A stretch of DNA of 64,000 bases from Arachis hypogaea (GCF_003086295.3 NC_092038.1:105183837-105247836), one strand, 5' to 3'; counted from the stretch's first letter, positions 10,118 through 21,123 are shown. A program made the numbers and translations. The notes: a model not told the origin generated them from the letters alone.

Positions 10118-11143
10118 GGTCGATCCCACAGAGATTGTTGGTATGAAGCAAGCTATGGTCACCTTGTAGATCTCAGTTAGTGATTGGAATCATAGAGTCA
10201 AATGGAATTAAATTGGATAAATAAAATAAATAAAAGGGATAAGAATACTTATGCAGATTCATTGGTGAGAATTTCAGATAAGCATATGGAGATACTGTAT
10301 GGCTCAAGGACGCCTACTCTCCTACTGCTTCAACTCAATCTTTCTTACTCCTTTCCATGGAAAGCTGTGTATAGAGGTTCACCATCAGCGGTGGCTACTT
10401 TCAATCCTCTCGGGAAAATGATCCTCTGCGGCTGTCACTCGCATGGCTAATCGTCTGGAGGCATCACCCATGGTTGATGGCTACATCCCATCCTCGCAGT
10501 GAAAACTACGCTCACGCACTCTGTCACAGCATGGCTAATCACTGGTTGGTTCCCGCTCCTACTGGAATAGAATCCCTTGATTCTTTTGCGTCTGTCACTA
10601 ACGCCCAGCACTTGCGAGTTTGAAGCACGTCACAGTCATTCATTACCGGAATCCTACTCGGAATACCACAGACAAGGTTAGACTTTCCGGATTCCCAGGA
10701 TCCTACTCAGAATACCACAGACAAGGTGAGACTTTCCGGATCCTCATAAATGCCGCCATCTATCTAGCTTATACCACGAAGATTCTGTTGGGGAATCTAA
10801 GAGATACACATTCAAGCTCTGTTGCATGTAGAACGGAAGTGGTTGTCAATCACGTGCGTTCATGAGTGAGAATGATAATGAGGGTTACTTATCATCACAT
10901 TCATCATGTTCTTGGGTACGAATGAATATCTTGGAATAAGAATAAGAGAGATTTGAATAAAAGAAAATAGAATTGCATTAATACTTGAGGTACAGCAGAG
11001 CTCCACACCCTTAATCTATGGTGTGCAGAAACTCCACCGTTGAAAATACATAAGTAAAGGGTTCAGGCATGGCCGAATGGCCAGCCCCCATGTGGTCACA
11101 AGACCGAATGATCAAAGACATCTAATACAATAGATAAATGTTC

Positions 11144-11151
11144 TATTTATA
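11144..11151 (-). promoter_or_regulatory. Candidate TATA box, element B LTR
   Basis: TATAAATA on the minus strand, in the interior of the LTR. Confidence 0.55.
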
Positions 11152-11867
11152 ATAAACTAGCTCCTAGGGTTTACATGAGTAAGTAATTGATGCATAAATC
11201 CACTTCCGGGGCCCACTTGGTGTATGTTTGGGCTGAGCTTGATTAATCCACGAGCTGAGGCTTCTCTTGGAGTTGAACTCCGAGTTATGACATGTTTTGG
11301 GCGTTCAACTCCGGATCATGACGTTTTTCTGGCGTTTAACTCCAGACAGCAGCTTGTACTTAGCGTTCAACGCCAAGTTACGTCGTCCTTCTTCGAATAA
11401 AGTATGGACTATTATATATTGCTGGAAAGCTCTGGATGTCTACTTTCCAAGGCCGTTGAGAGCGCACAAATTGGAGTTCTGTAGCTCCAGAAAATCCATT
11501 TCGAGTGCAGGGAGGTCAGATTCCAACAGCATCAGCAGTCCTTTTGTCAGCCTTCTTCAGAGTTTTGCTCAAGTCCCTCAATTTCAGCCAGAATTTACCT
11601 GAAATCACAGAAAAACACACAAACTCATAGTAAAGTCCAGAAATGTGAATTTAACATAAAAACTAGTGAAAACATCCCTAAAAGTAGCTTAAACTTACTA
11701 AAAACTACCTAAAAACAATGCCAAAAAGCGTATAAATTATCCGCTCATCACAACACCAAACTTAAATTGTTGCTTGTCCCCAAGCAACTAAAAATCAAAT
11801 AGGATAAAAGAAGAGAATATACTATAAATTCCAGAATATCAATGAATGTTAATTATAATTAGATGAG

Positions 11868-12280
11868 CGGGACTTGTAGCTTTTTTGCTTCTGAACAGTT
11901 TTGGCATCTCACTTTTTCCTTTGAAGTTCAGAGTGATTGGCATCTCTGGGAACCTAGAATTTTGGATAGTGTTATTGACTTTCCTAGTTAAGTATGTTGA
12001 TTCTTGAACACAGCTACTTATGAGTCTTGGCCGTGGCCCTAAGCACTTTGTTTTCCAGTATTACCACCGGATACATAAATGCCACAGACACATGACTGGG
12101 TGAATCTTTTCAGATTGTGACTCAGCTTTGCTAGAGTCCCCAGTTAGTGGTGTCCAGAGCTCTTAAGCACACTCTTTTTTGCTTTGGATCACGACTTTAA
12201 CCACTCAGTCTCAAGCTTTTCACTTGGACCTTCATGACACAAGCACATGGTTAGGGACAGCTTGATTTAGCCGCTTAGGC
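11868..12280 (-). other. Conserved 3' UTR block in element B
   Basis: On the minus strand this stretch aligns almost gap-free with 21585-21985 of A, for example GTGTCTGTGGCATTTATGTA and GGCCACGGCCAAGAC. It is kept although B has no genes, so it may be a cis signal. Confidence 0.65.
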
Positions 12281-12999
12281 CTGGATTTAATTTCCTTGGG
12301 CCCTCCTATCCATTGATGCTCAAAGCCTTGGATCCTTTTTACCCTTGCCTTTTGGTTTTAAGGGCTATTGGCTTTTTCTACTGCTCCTTCTTTTTCTTTC
12401 TCAATTTTTCGCCATTTTTTTTTCACAAGCTTTTGCTTTTTCACTGCTTTTTCTTGCTTCAAGAATCAATTTCATGATTTTTTTCAGATCATCAATAACA
12501 TTTCTCTTTGTTCATCATCCTTTCAAGAACCAACAATTTTAACACTCATAAACAACAATATCAAAAGACATATGCACTGTTCAATCATTCATTCAGAAAA
12601 CAAAAAGTATTGTCACCACATCAATATAATTAAATTAAATTCAAGGATAAATTCGAAATTTATGTACTTCTTATTCTTTTGAATTAAAACATTTTTCATT
12701 TAAGAGAGGTGAAGGATTCATGGAATTATTCATAATCTTTAAGGCATAGTTACTACATACTAATGATCATGAAGTAGATAAACATATAAAAAAAACGAAA
12801 AGTAGAAAAAAAAATTTTAGAACAAGGAATGAGTCCACCTGAGTGAGGGTGGCGCCTTCTTGAAGATCCAATGGTGCTTTTTGAGCTCCTTTATGTCTCT
12901 TCCTTGCTTCTGTTGCATGATCCCTAGTGATTTTGGTGTTTTATCATTATTTGCTCCCAATAGTTGTGTGGAGGATAATTTATCCCCTGAGGTATCTCA

Positions 13000-13048
13000 G
13001 GGATCTCTTGATTTGCAGCCACATGTTCTACCGCTGAGCTATGACGGC
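13000..13048 (-). pseudogene. tRNA-Cys-like fragment inside element B
   Basis: On the minus strand the sequence reads like the 5' two-thirds of a tRNA: an acceptor-like GCCGTC, a D-arm AGCTCAGCGGTAGAAC, then an anticodon arm with loop CTGCAAA, placing GCA (Cys) as anticodon. The anticodon stem has wobble pairs and one mismatch. The T-arm is missing; after GAGATCCC the sequence joins the 3' ORF scrap. It is not a functional tRNA gene. A chance resemblance is possible, but the canonical D-arm and anticodon loop at correct spacing argue against it. Confidence 0.5.
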
Positions 13049-13076
13049 TTATATTAGTCTTTCCATCTCCCATGAC

Positions 13077-13118
13077 TCAGAGGTGGAATCTTTTGTCTTT
13101 TTCCTTGTTCCTGCTCAT
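13077..13118 (-). pseudogene. Gag start scrap in element B
   Basis: ATG at 13118 on the minus strand begins M-S-R-N-K-E-K-D-K and stops after 13 codons. The start and its upstream context (a CTATGTCACAGTATAGAGAT segment about 50 bases upstream) match the gag start of element C (M-S-R-S-K-D-K-G at 38664). This shows B derives from a C-like element by internal deletion. Confidence 0.65.
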
Positions 13119-14656
13119 ATAGGGAAGAAGAGAACAAGAAAAGAAAGTGGAATCATCTATGTCACAGTATAGAGATTCCTTTATGTTAGTAGAAGAAGAA
13201 AGGGAAGAAGAGTGAAGAAGAATGGGTAAGGATAGAGGTGGTGATTTGAGATGAAGAGAAGTGAAGAGAATTGTTAGTAAATAAATAAATTAAATAGAAT
13301 AAGAGAAGAGAAGAGAAATTTTGAAAATAATTTTTGAAAAAGAGGTTAGTAATTTTCGAAAATCAAAGACAAAATATAATTAAAATTAAAATTTAAAACA
13401 AAAAGAATTTTTGAAAAAGAGAGGGAGAATTTTCGAAATTTAGAGAGGGATAGGTAGTTAGTTGGTTTTGAAAAAGATAAGAAACAAACAAAAAGTTAGT
13501 TAGTTGATTTGAAAAAGATTTGAAATCAAATTTTGAAAAAGATAAGAAGATAAGAAGTTAGATAAGATATTTTGAAATCAAATCTTGAAAAAGATAAAGT
13601 TTTTGAAAAAGATAAGATAAAAAGATAAAAAGATTTTTAAGAAAAAGATATTTTGAAAAAGATTTAATTTTTAAAATTACTTAACTAACAAGAAACTACA
13701 AGATAAGATTCTAGAACTTAAAGATTGAACTTTTCTTAACAAGAAAGTAACAAACTTCAAATTTTTGAACCAATCACATTACTTGTTAGTTAATTTTCGA
13801 AAATTAGATATAAAAGATAAGAAAAAGATTTTGAAAATATTTTGAAAAAGATTTTTGAAATTTTCGAAAATTATAAAAAATGAAAAAGATATGATTTTTG
13901 AAAAAGATTTTGAAAAGATAAGATTTTTAAAATTGAAATTTTGACTTGACTTGTAAGAAACAACTAATTTTAAAAAATTTTTGACCAAGTCAACCCAAAA
14001 TTTCGAAAATTTGGAGGAAAATAAGGAAAAGATATTTTTTTGATTTTTTGAATATTTTAATTATGAGAAAGAAAAACAACAAAAATACTCAATGCATGAA
14101 ATTTTTAGATCAAAACAATGAATGCATGCAAGAATGCTATGAATGTCAAGATGAACACCAAGAACACTTTGAAGATCATGATGAACATCAAGAACATTAT
14201 TTTGAAAAATTTTTGATGCAAAGAAAACATGCAAGACACCAAACTTAGAAATCTTTAATGCATGAAAAATATGAATGCAAAAGTGCACAAGAAAAACAAG
14301 GAAAGACACAAAATAAGAAAACATCAAGATCAAACAAGAGGACTTATCAAGAACAACTTGAAGATCATGAAGAACACTATGAATGAATGAGATTTTCGAA
14401 AAATGCAAGAAAAATTTTTAAAAGCATGCAATTGACACCAAACTTAAAAATTAACACAAGACTCAAACAAGAACACAAAATATTTTTGATTTTTATGATT
14501 TTCTAATTTTTTTGTATTTTTATTACTTTTTGTTTTCGAAAACATTTTTGGAAAAAACGAAAAAGAAAGAAAAAAATTTTTTTGAAAAAGTTTTTGAAAA
14601 GAAAATTACCTAATCTGAGCAACAAGATGAACCGTCAGTTGTCCATACTCGAACAA

Positions 14657-14674
14657 TCCCTGGCAACGGCGCCA
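14657..14674 (-). promoter_or_regulatory. Primer binding site of element B (tRNA-Asp type)
   Basis: On the minus strand TGGCGCCGTTGCCAGGGA lies six bases (AGTTTT) from the 5' LTR end, with one mismatch to the tRNA-Asp complement. Confidence 0.87.
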
Positions 14675-14680
14675 AAAACT

Positions 14681-16461
14681 TGGTGGACGAAATTGTGATC
14701 ACAATTCTTTGATGTGCATTCATTGTAAAATTGTGGAATTTAGGTATTTGGCACAAGTGGACACAACTCCGTTCAACTGACCAGCAAGTGTACTGGGTCG
14801 TCCAAGTAATAAACCTTACGCGAGTAAGGGTCGATCCCACAGAGATTGTTGGTATGAAGCAAGCTATGGTCACCTTGTAGATCTCAGTTAGTGATTGGAA
14901 TCATAGAGTCAAATGGAATTAAATTGGATAAATAAAATAAATAAAAGGGATAAGAATACTTATGCAGATTCATTGGTGAGAATTTCAGATAAGCATATGG
15001 AGATACTGTATGGCTCAAGGACGCCTACTCTCCTACTGCTTCAACTCAATCTTTCTTACTCCTTTCCATGGAAAGCTGTGTATAGAGGTTCACCATCAGC
15101 GGTGGCTACTTTCAATCCTCTCGGGAAAATGATCCTCTGCGGCTGTCACTCGCATGGCTAATCGTCTGGAGGCATCACCCATGGTTGATGGCTACATCCC
15201 ATCCTCGCAGTGAAAACTACGCTCACGCACTCTGTCACAGCACGGCTAATCACCGGTTGGTTCCCGCTCCTACTGGAATAGAATCCCTTGATTCTTTTGC
15301 GTCTGTCACTAACGCCCAGCACTTGCGAGTTTGAAGCACGTCACAATCATTCATTACCGGAATCCTACTCGGAATACCACAGACAAGGTTAGACTTTCCG
15401 GATTCCCAGGATCCTACTCGGAATATCACAGACAAGGTGAGACTTTTCGGATCCTCATAAATGCCGCCATCTATCTAGCTTATACCACGAAGATTCTGTT
15501 GGGGAATCTAAGAGATACACATTCAAGCTCTGTTGCATGTAGAACGGAAGTGGTTGTCAATCACGTGCGTTCATGAGTGAGAATGATAATGAGGGTTACT
15601 TATCATCACATTCATCATGTTCTTGGGTACGAATGAATATCTTGGAATAAGAATAAGAGAGATTTGAATAAAAGAAAATAGAATTGCATTAATACTTGAG
15701 GTACAGCAGAGCTCCACACCCTTAATCTATGGTGTGCAGAAACTCCACCGTTGAAAATACATAAGTAAAGGGTTCAGGCATGGCCGAATGGCCAGCCCCC
15801 ATGTGGTCACAAGACCGAATGATCAAAGACATCTAATACAATAGATAAATGTTCTATTTATAATAAACTAGCTCCTAGGGTTTACATGAGTAAGTAATTG
15901 ATGCATAAATCCACTTCCGGGGCCCACTTGGTGTATGTTTGGGCTGAGCTTGATTAATCCACGAGCTGAGGCTTCTCTTGGAGTTGAACTCCGAGTTATG
16001 ACGTGTTTTGGGCGTTCAACTCCGGATCATGACGTTTTTCTGGCGTTTAACTCCAGACAGCAGCTTGTACTTGGCGTTCAACGCCAAGTTACGTCGTCCT
16101 TCTTCGAATAAAGTACGGACTATTATATATTTCTGGAAAGCTCTGGATGTCTACTTTCCAACGCCGTTGAGAGCGCGCCAATTGGAGTTCTGTAGCTCCA
16201 GAAAATCCATTTCGAGTGCAGGGAGGTCAGATTCCAACAGCATCAGCAGTCCTTTTGTCAGCCTTCTTCAGAGTTTTGCTCAAGTCCCTCAATTTCAGCC
16301 AGAATTTACCTGAAATCACAGAAAAACACACAAACTCATAGTAAAGTCCAGAAATGTGAATTTAACATAAAAACTAGTGAAAACATCCCTAAAAGTAGCT
16401 TAAACTTACTAAAAACTACCTAAAAACAATGCCAAAAAGCGTATAAATTATCCGCTCATCA
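14681..16461 (-). repeat. 5' LTR of element B (type II, 1781 bp)
   Basis: Same length and ends as 9970-11750, with roughly 15 differences. It is bounded on the right by the TSD ACTAG at 16462-16466. Confidence 0.93.
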
Positions 16462-16466
16462 ACTAG

Positions 16467-17548
16467 CAGGTCATGAATACTACTGCTTCCTGGATGGATA
16501 TTCAGGTTATAATCAAATTGCAGTAGATCCCCAGGATCAGGAGAAAACGGCATTCACCTGCCCATCTGGAGTATTTGTATACAGAAGGATGCCATTTGGC
16601 CTGTGCAATGCACCTGCAACCTTTCAGAGGTGCATGCTCTCAATTTTCTCTGATATGGTGGAAAAATTCCTGGAAGTCTTCATGGATGACTTTTTAGTAT
16701 TTGGAGACTCATTCAGCTCCTGCCTTAACCATTTAGCACTTGTTCTAAAGAGATGCCAAGAGACTAACCTGGTTTTAAACTGGGAGAAGTGTCACTTTAT
16801 GGTGACTGAAGGAATTGTCCTTGGGCACAAAATCTCGAACAAGGGGATAGAGGTGGATCAAGCTAAGGTAGAGGTAATTGAAAAATTACCACCACCTGCC
16901 AATATTAAGGCAATCAGAAGCTTTCTGGGGCATGCAGGATTCTATAGGAGGTTTATAAAGGATTTTTCAAAAATCGCCAAACCTCTGAGCAACCTGCTAG
17001 CTACTGACACGCCATTTATCTTTGATAAAGAGTGTCTGCAGGCATTTGAGACTCTGAAAACTAAATTAGTTACAGCACCAATCATCTCTGCACCAGACTG
17101 GACATTACCATTTGAATTGATGTGTGATGCCGGTGACCATTCCATTGGTGCAGTGTTGGGACAAAGGCATGACAAGCTTCTGCACATCATTTACTATGCC
17201 AGCCGTGTTTTAAATGACGCACAGAAGAATTACACAACCACAGAAAAAGAGCTACTTGCAGTGGTTTACTCCATTGACAAATTCAGATCCTATTTAGTAG
17301 GATCAAAAGTGATTGTGTATACTGATCATGCTGCTCTTAAATATCAACTCACAAAGCAGGATTCAAAGCCCAGACTTATAAGATGGGTGTTGCTTCTGCA
17401 AGAGTTTGATATAGAAATAAGAGACAGAAAAGGGACAGAGAATCAAGTAGCAGATCACCTGTCCCGAATAAAACCAGTAAAAGGGGCGTCCCTCCCTCTC
17501 ACTGAGATCTCTGAAACCTTTCCGGATGAGCAACTCTTTGCCATCTAG
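16467..17548 (+). pseudogene. Element A reverse transcriptase (rest) and RNase H
   Basis: This resumes the RT frame after element B. RT motifs are [20 protein letters not shown] and catalytic F-M-D-D at 16679-16690, then [11 protein letters not shown]. RNase H follows with [11 protein letters not shown] (first Asp), E-K-E-L-L-A (Glu) and Y-T-D-H-A-A-L (second Asp), ending [12 protein letters not shown] at 17546-17548 replaces a Gln codon (CAG in D at the same place). All visible catalytic residues are present. Confidence 0.93.
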
Positions 17549-18835
17549 GAAGTGCCGTGGTTTGCAGACATTGCAAACTACAAGGTAGTAAGATTCATAC
17601 CCAAAGAGTACAGTAGACAGCAATCAAAGAAGCTGATCACAGATGCAAAGTATTATCTTTGGGATGAGCCGTATCTCTTTAAGAGATGTGCAGACGGAGT
17701 AATCCGTAGATGTGTGCCTAAAGAAGAAGCACAGAAGATCCTTTGGCATTGCCATGGATCACAGTATGGAGGACATTTTGGAAGTGAGCGAACAGCCACA
17801 AGAGTCCTCCAAAGTGGCTTCTACTGGCCTACTCTCTATAAAGATTCCCGAGTGTTTGTGCTTAGTTGTGACAGTTGCCAAAGATCTGGCAATCTACCTC
17901 ACAGTTATGCCATGCCTCAACAAGGGATCTTGGAGATTGAGTTGTTTGATGTATGGGGCATTGACTTCATGGGACCTTTCCCACCATCATACTCAAACAC
18001 TTATATTCTGGTGGCAGTGGATTATGTATCCAAATGGGTGGAGGCTATTGCAACACCCACGAATGATACTAAAACAGTGTTAAAATTCCTCCAAAAACAC
18101 ATCTTCAGCGGATTTGGTACCCCTAGAGTATTAATCAGTGATGGGGGCACTCATTTCTGCAGTAAACAGCTTTACTCTGCTTTGGTTCGTTATGGAGTTA
18201 GCCACAGGGTAGCTACTCCATATCACCCACAGACTAATGGGCAAGCTGAAGTCTCAAATAGAGAACTCAAAAGAATCCTGGAATGGACTGTAATTAACCG
18301 TAGAAGGGATTGGGCAAGGAGCTTGGATGATGCTCTGTGGGCATATAGAACAGCATTCAAGACCCCTATAGGGACCTCTCCATACCAGCTTGTGTATGGA
18401 AAGGCATGTCACTTGCCAGTGGAACTGGAACACAAGGCCTACTGGGCAACCAGATTCCTGAACCTTGATGCCAAGTTAGCTGGAGAAAAACGTTTACTCC
18501 AGCTAAATGAGCTAGAGGAATTTAGACTCAATGCTTTCGAGAATGCAAAAATTTACAAGGAAAAAGCAAAAAGATGGCATGATAAGAAATTGTCATCCAG
18601 AGTCTTTGAGCCGGGGCAGAAAGTTCTACTATTTAATTCTAGGCTCAAATTATTCCCCGGGAAATTAAAATCCCGGTGGAGAGGTCCATATGTAATTACA
18701 AGTGTATCACCATATGGATACGTAGAGCTTCAGGATAATGACTCTAGCAAAAAGTTCATTGTTAATGGACAGAGAATTAAACATTATCTTGAAAGTAACT
18801 TCGAGCAAGAATGCTCAAAACTGAGACTTGGTTAG
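17549..18835 (+). pseudogene. Element A integrase
   Basis: In frame after the TAG at 17546, this is a full integrase. It has an N-terminal HHCC zinc domain ([11 protein letters not shown] ... C-D-S-C), a catalytic core with Asp at 17963, Asp at 18140 and Glu at 18248 (35 residues between the last two, the D-D35-E spacing), then a C-terminal domain with a G-P-Y-V-I segment. It ends at TAG 18833-18835. It would insert the element cDNA into the genome. No stop or frameshift lies inside the integrase part. Confidence 0.93.
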
Positions 18836-18876
18836 AGCTCAGTGGTAGTCCAGCTAAAGACAATAAAGAAGCGCTT

Positions 18877-18894
18877 GCTGGGAGGCAACCCAGC
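18877..18894 (+). other. Post-integrase hairpin of element A
   Basis: GCTGGGAGGCAACCCAGC forms a perfect six-bp stem with loop AGGCAA, about 40 bases after the pol stop and preceded by AAGCGCTT. The same hairpin with compensatory or wobble changes occurs in O, C, D and F. Confidence 0.65.
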
Positions 18895-18925
18895 CATTTA
18901 CAAAGTTTATTTACTAATTAAATAA

Positions 18926-18943
18926 ATTTCCTTTTTTTACAGG
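18926..18943 (+). promoter_or_regulatory. Candidate 3' splice site for the 3' ORF of element A
   Basis: A T-rich tract ends in TTTTTTTACAG|G with AG at 18941-18942, about 50 bases after the hairpin. D, C and F have a similar tract and AG at the same distance. This suggests a spliced subgenomic RNA for the 3' ORF; no transcript evidence is available. Confidence 0.45.
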
Positions 18944-19017
18944 TATGTGTCCAAGTATCTTCAAAGGGTAAAAATAGCAATTGATTGAATTCACAGAGTT
19001 ACAGGGAAATTTGGAAG

Positions 19018-19353
19018 CTCACTGGCGTGAAAAAGCCAGTAAGAAACATTTTGGGCGTTGAACGCCCAAAAGAAGCACCCATTGGGCGTTCAACGCCAGT
19101 AAGGGTAGCCATCTGGGCATTAAACGCCAGAAAGGAGCATCTTCTGGGCGTTGAACGCCAGAAAGAAGCACCTTCTGGGCGTTTAACGCCAGATTGTTAG
19201 CATCCTGGGCGTTCAGAAAAACGCCCAGTGACAAAGGACTTCCTGGCGTTCAACCCCAGAAAGAAGCATCAGCTAGGCGTTGAACGCCCAGGAGAAGCAG
19301 CATTTGGGCGTTAAACGCCCAAAACATGCATCGTTTGGGCGTTTAACGCCAGG
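19018..19353 (+). repeat. GGCGTT-N-AACGCC palindrome array of element A
   Basis: About eleven imperfect copies of TGGGCGTTNAACGCCCA are spaced at roughly 30-34 bases. They are joined by short A/G-rich linkers such as AGAAGCA. Some copies have mutated centres but keep both arms. The array lies between pol and the 3' ORF, as in D and F; C has one after gag-PR and another in its leader. It makes a possible chain of small RNA or DNA hairpins. The short open frames over it on both strands are not genes. Confidence 0.9.
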
Positions 19354-19838
19354 ATGGTGGGGAGGATGTAAAATTCGTTTTTCTTTATAATTTTTCTAAA
19401 TTTTTATGTTTCAATTCATGATTTCTTGCATAAACATGTTTCAAAATGTCATCCTTCAAAATCAAATTAGTTTCTAAGAACCCTAATTTCTAAAATCCCT
19501 TTTTCAAAAATATCAAATATATCTTAATTCATAAAGACAAATTGTTTTCCAATCCAATCCAACTCTTTTAAGTTTGTTTTCAAAACTCAATTATCTTTTT
19601 AAAATCTTTTTCAAAATTAAAAATTCAGATTTATCTTTTTAAATATTATTCATATCTTTCTCTTTTTAAACTATATCTTTTTCTTATCATATCTATCTTT
19701 TATAAATCATATCTTCTATCTTATCTTTTTCTTATTTTCGAAAATTCCCCACCCCCTCCCTATATATTGAATTCGGCGCCCCTCTCATCATCACTATGCC
19801 ACACTTGCTCTCCTCATATCCCTCTTCTTTCTTCTCTT
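19354..19838 (+). other. A/T-rich spacer before the 3' ORF of A
   Basis: A T-rich, low-complexity stretch ends in a pyrimidine-rich segment (CTCTTCTTTCTTCTC). I see no gene; it may be the leader of the 3' ORF mRNA. Confidence 0.5.
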
Positions 19839-19873
19839 TTGCTTGAGGACAAGCAAAGCTCTAAGTTTGGTGT
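19839..19873 (+). other. Duplicated module, upstream copy (hairpin plus AAGTTTGGTGT)
   Basis: TTGCTTGAGGACAAGCAA (7-bp stem, AGGA loop) is followed seven bases later by AAGTTTGGTGT. The same module occurs at 22057-22091 right before the 3' LTR. This copy sits just upstream of the 3' ORF start. Confidence 0.75.
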
Positions 19874-19910
19874 GTTTATCCGTGATCACAAAAACATACT
19901 CATTAAGATC

Positions 19911-21005
19911 ATGGCTCCTAAAGGAAAACAACCCACCCCAAGAGGCAAGAAAGAGAATACTCCAAAGCCACTTTGGAATCAAGGGAAGTTCTTAACTAAA
20001 GAACATTCAGACCATTACTACAAAATAATGAGTCACAGATCAGTGATCCCGGAAGTCAAATTTGAGCTGAAAGAAGATGAATATCCGGAGATCCAAGAGC
20101 AAATTCGAAACAGGAACTGGGAAATTCTGGCCAATCCTAAAACGAAAGTGGGAAGGAACATGGTTCAGGAGTTCTATGCTAATCTATGGCAGACAGACAG
20201 GTAAAGAATAATTGGAGCTGCTCTCTATGACCATCGGACCTTAGTCAGAGGGAAGATTGTTCATACCCATCCTGACAAGATCAGGGAGATATTTAAGCTT
20301 CCTCAACTGAAAGATGACCCAGACTCCTTTAATAGGAGAATGACGAGGGTAAATAAAGGTCTGGACAAGATTCTAGAGGATATATGCATCCCTGAAGCCA
20401 GGTGGACCACCAGCACGACTGGCATCCCAAATCAACTCAAAAGAGAAGATCTAAAACCAGTAGCTAGAGGCTGGCTAGATTTCATTGGGCATTCCATATT
20501 GCCCACCAGCAACCGTTCTGAAGTTACCATTAAAAGAGCAGTAATGATTCACTGCATCATGTTGGGAAAAGAAGTAGAAGTCCATCAACTGATCTCATGT
20601 GAGCTATACAAAATAGCAAACAAGAATTCCAAGGACGCTAGATTGGCCTATCCAAGCTTAATTTCTATGCTCTGTAAAGATGCCGGAGTGAAGATGGGAA
20701 TAACAGAGTATATCTCAGTTGAGAGGCCAATCACTAGAATATCAATGGACAGACAACAGCTGTAGGATGATTCAGTCAAGAGGAGAGCACAGGAAGCCCT
20801 CCCAGAACTCCCTCAATTCGAATATTGGGGACATCTTGAGGCTTCTATTTCCAAATTGCAAGAAGCTATGGACCAAATAAAGGAAGAACAGAACAATCAA
20901 AGTAGCATGCTTTGCAAACTGCTTAAGGAACAGGAAGAGCAAGGGCGTGATCTAAGGGAGCTGAAGCGCCAAAAATTAATCCTTGAAAAGCACCCCACAG
21001 ATTAG
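19911..21005 (+). pseudogene. 3' ORF of element A (env-position protein), with two stops
   Basis: ATG 19911 (M-A-P-K-G-K) opens a 364-codon frame broken by TAA 20202 and TAG 20763. D has a Gln codon (CAA) at the first site. The product starts with a basic tail, has a central domain (L-V-R-G-K, then P-V-A-R-G-W-L-D-F-I) and ends in a Glu/Gln/Lys coiled coil. It is related to the domain databases call putative plant transposon protein; no function is proven. It sits where Athila elements carry an env-like gene, but I see no signal peptide or clear membrane segment. Confidence 0.75.
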
Positions 21006-21105
21006 AGGAACATCTACTCCTCAAAACAACAGGTTGTTGAGTTCCAATTTTTTTGCTTTAACTCTGTGATAGTGTTATTATAGAAATTTACCTTAGGAGA
21101 TATAT

Positions 21106-21123
21106 AGTAGTAGTAGTAGTAGT
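21106..21123. repeat. (AGT)6 microsatellite
   Basis: Six perfect AGT units in the 3' UTR of element A. Confidence 0.95.

Larger units (their letters stand above)
9970..11750 (-). repeat. 3' LTR of element B (type II, 1781 bp)
   Basis: On the minus strand it starts TGATGAGCGGATAATTTATA and ends with the CCA terminus seen in the other LTRs. It contains the U5 hairpin (10104-10117), a TATA box (TATAAATA, 11144-11151) and four degenerate GGCGTT-type palindromes (about 11266-11380). The 101-residue frame found here and again at 16008-16313 is simply LTR sequence. Confidence 0.93.
11751..14680 (-). other. Internal region of element B (no genes)
   Basis: Read on the minus strand, the order is: PBS; an A/T-rich leader of about 1.5 kb with ACACCAAACTT-type motifs and many A/G-rich runs; the first codons of gag at 13118; a tRNA-Cys-like scrap at 13048-13000; a scrap of the 3' ORF C-terminus (about 12999-12840); and a 3' UTR (11868-12280) with the block conserved in A, C, D and F. 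The hairpin TTGCTTG-GGGA-CAAGCAA lies at 11770-11787 next to the 3' LTR. Other open frames are low-complexity. Confidence 0.8.
9970..16461 (-). mobile_element. Element B: gene-less, non-autonomous LTR retrotransposon
   Basis: Two LTRs of 1781 bp (9970-11750 and 14681-16461) flank a 2930-bp internal region with TSD ACTAG. On the minus strand there is a PBS six bases inside the 5' LTR. No gag, RT or integrase remains: only the first codons of gag, a tRNA-Cys-like scrap, a 3' ORF scrap, the conserved 3' UTR and the duplicated-module hairpin. The LTRs differ at roughly 15 sites by eye, so the insertion is recent. It resembles a deletion derivative of a C-like element and would depend on proteins from an autonomous relative. 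Confidence 0.92.

Noticed and set aside
11297..11602. 101-residue open frame, repeated at 16008-16313 and in other LTRs
   Set aside because: It recurs only because it lies in the LTR; it overlaps U3 hairpins and palindromes and has no start context or protein-like conservation.
19018..19353. CRISPR-like array of palindromic repeats with regular spacing
   Set aside because: Spacers are short A/G-rich linkers similar to each other, repeats vary, no cas genes, and the context is a plant retrotransposon.
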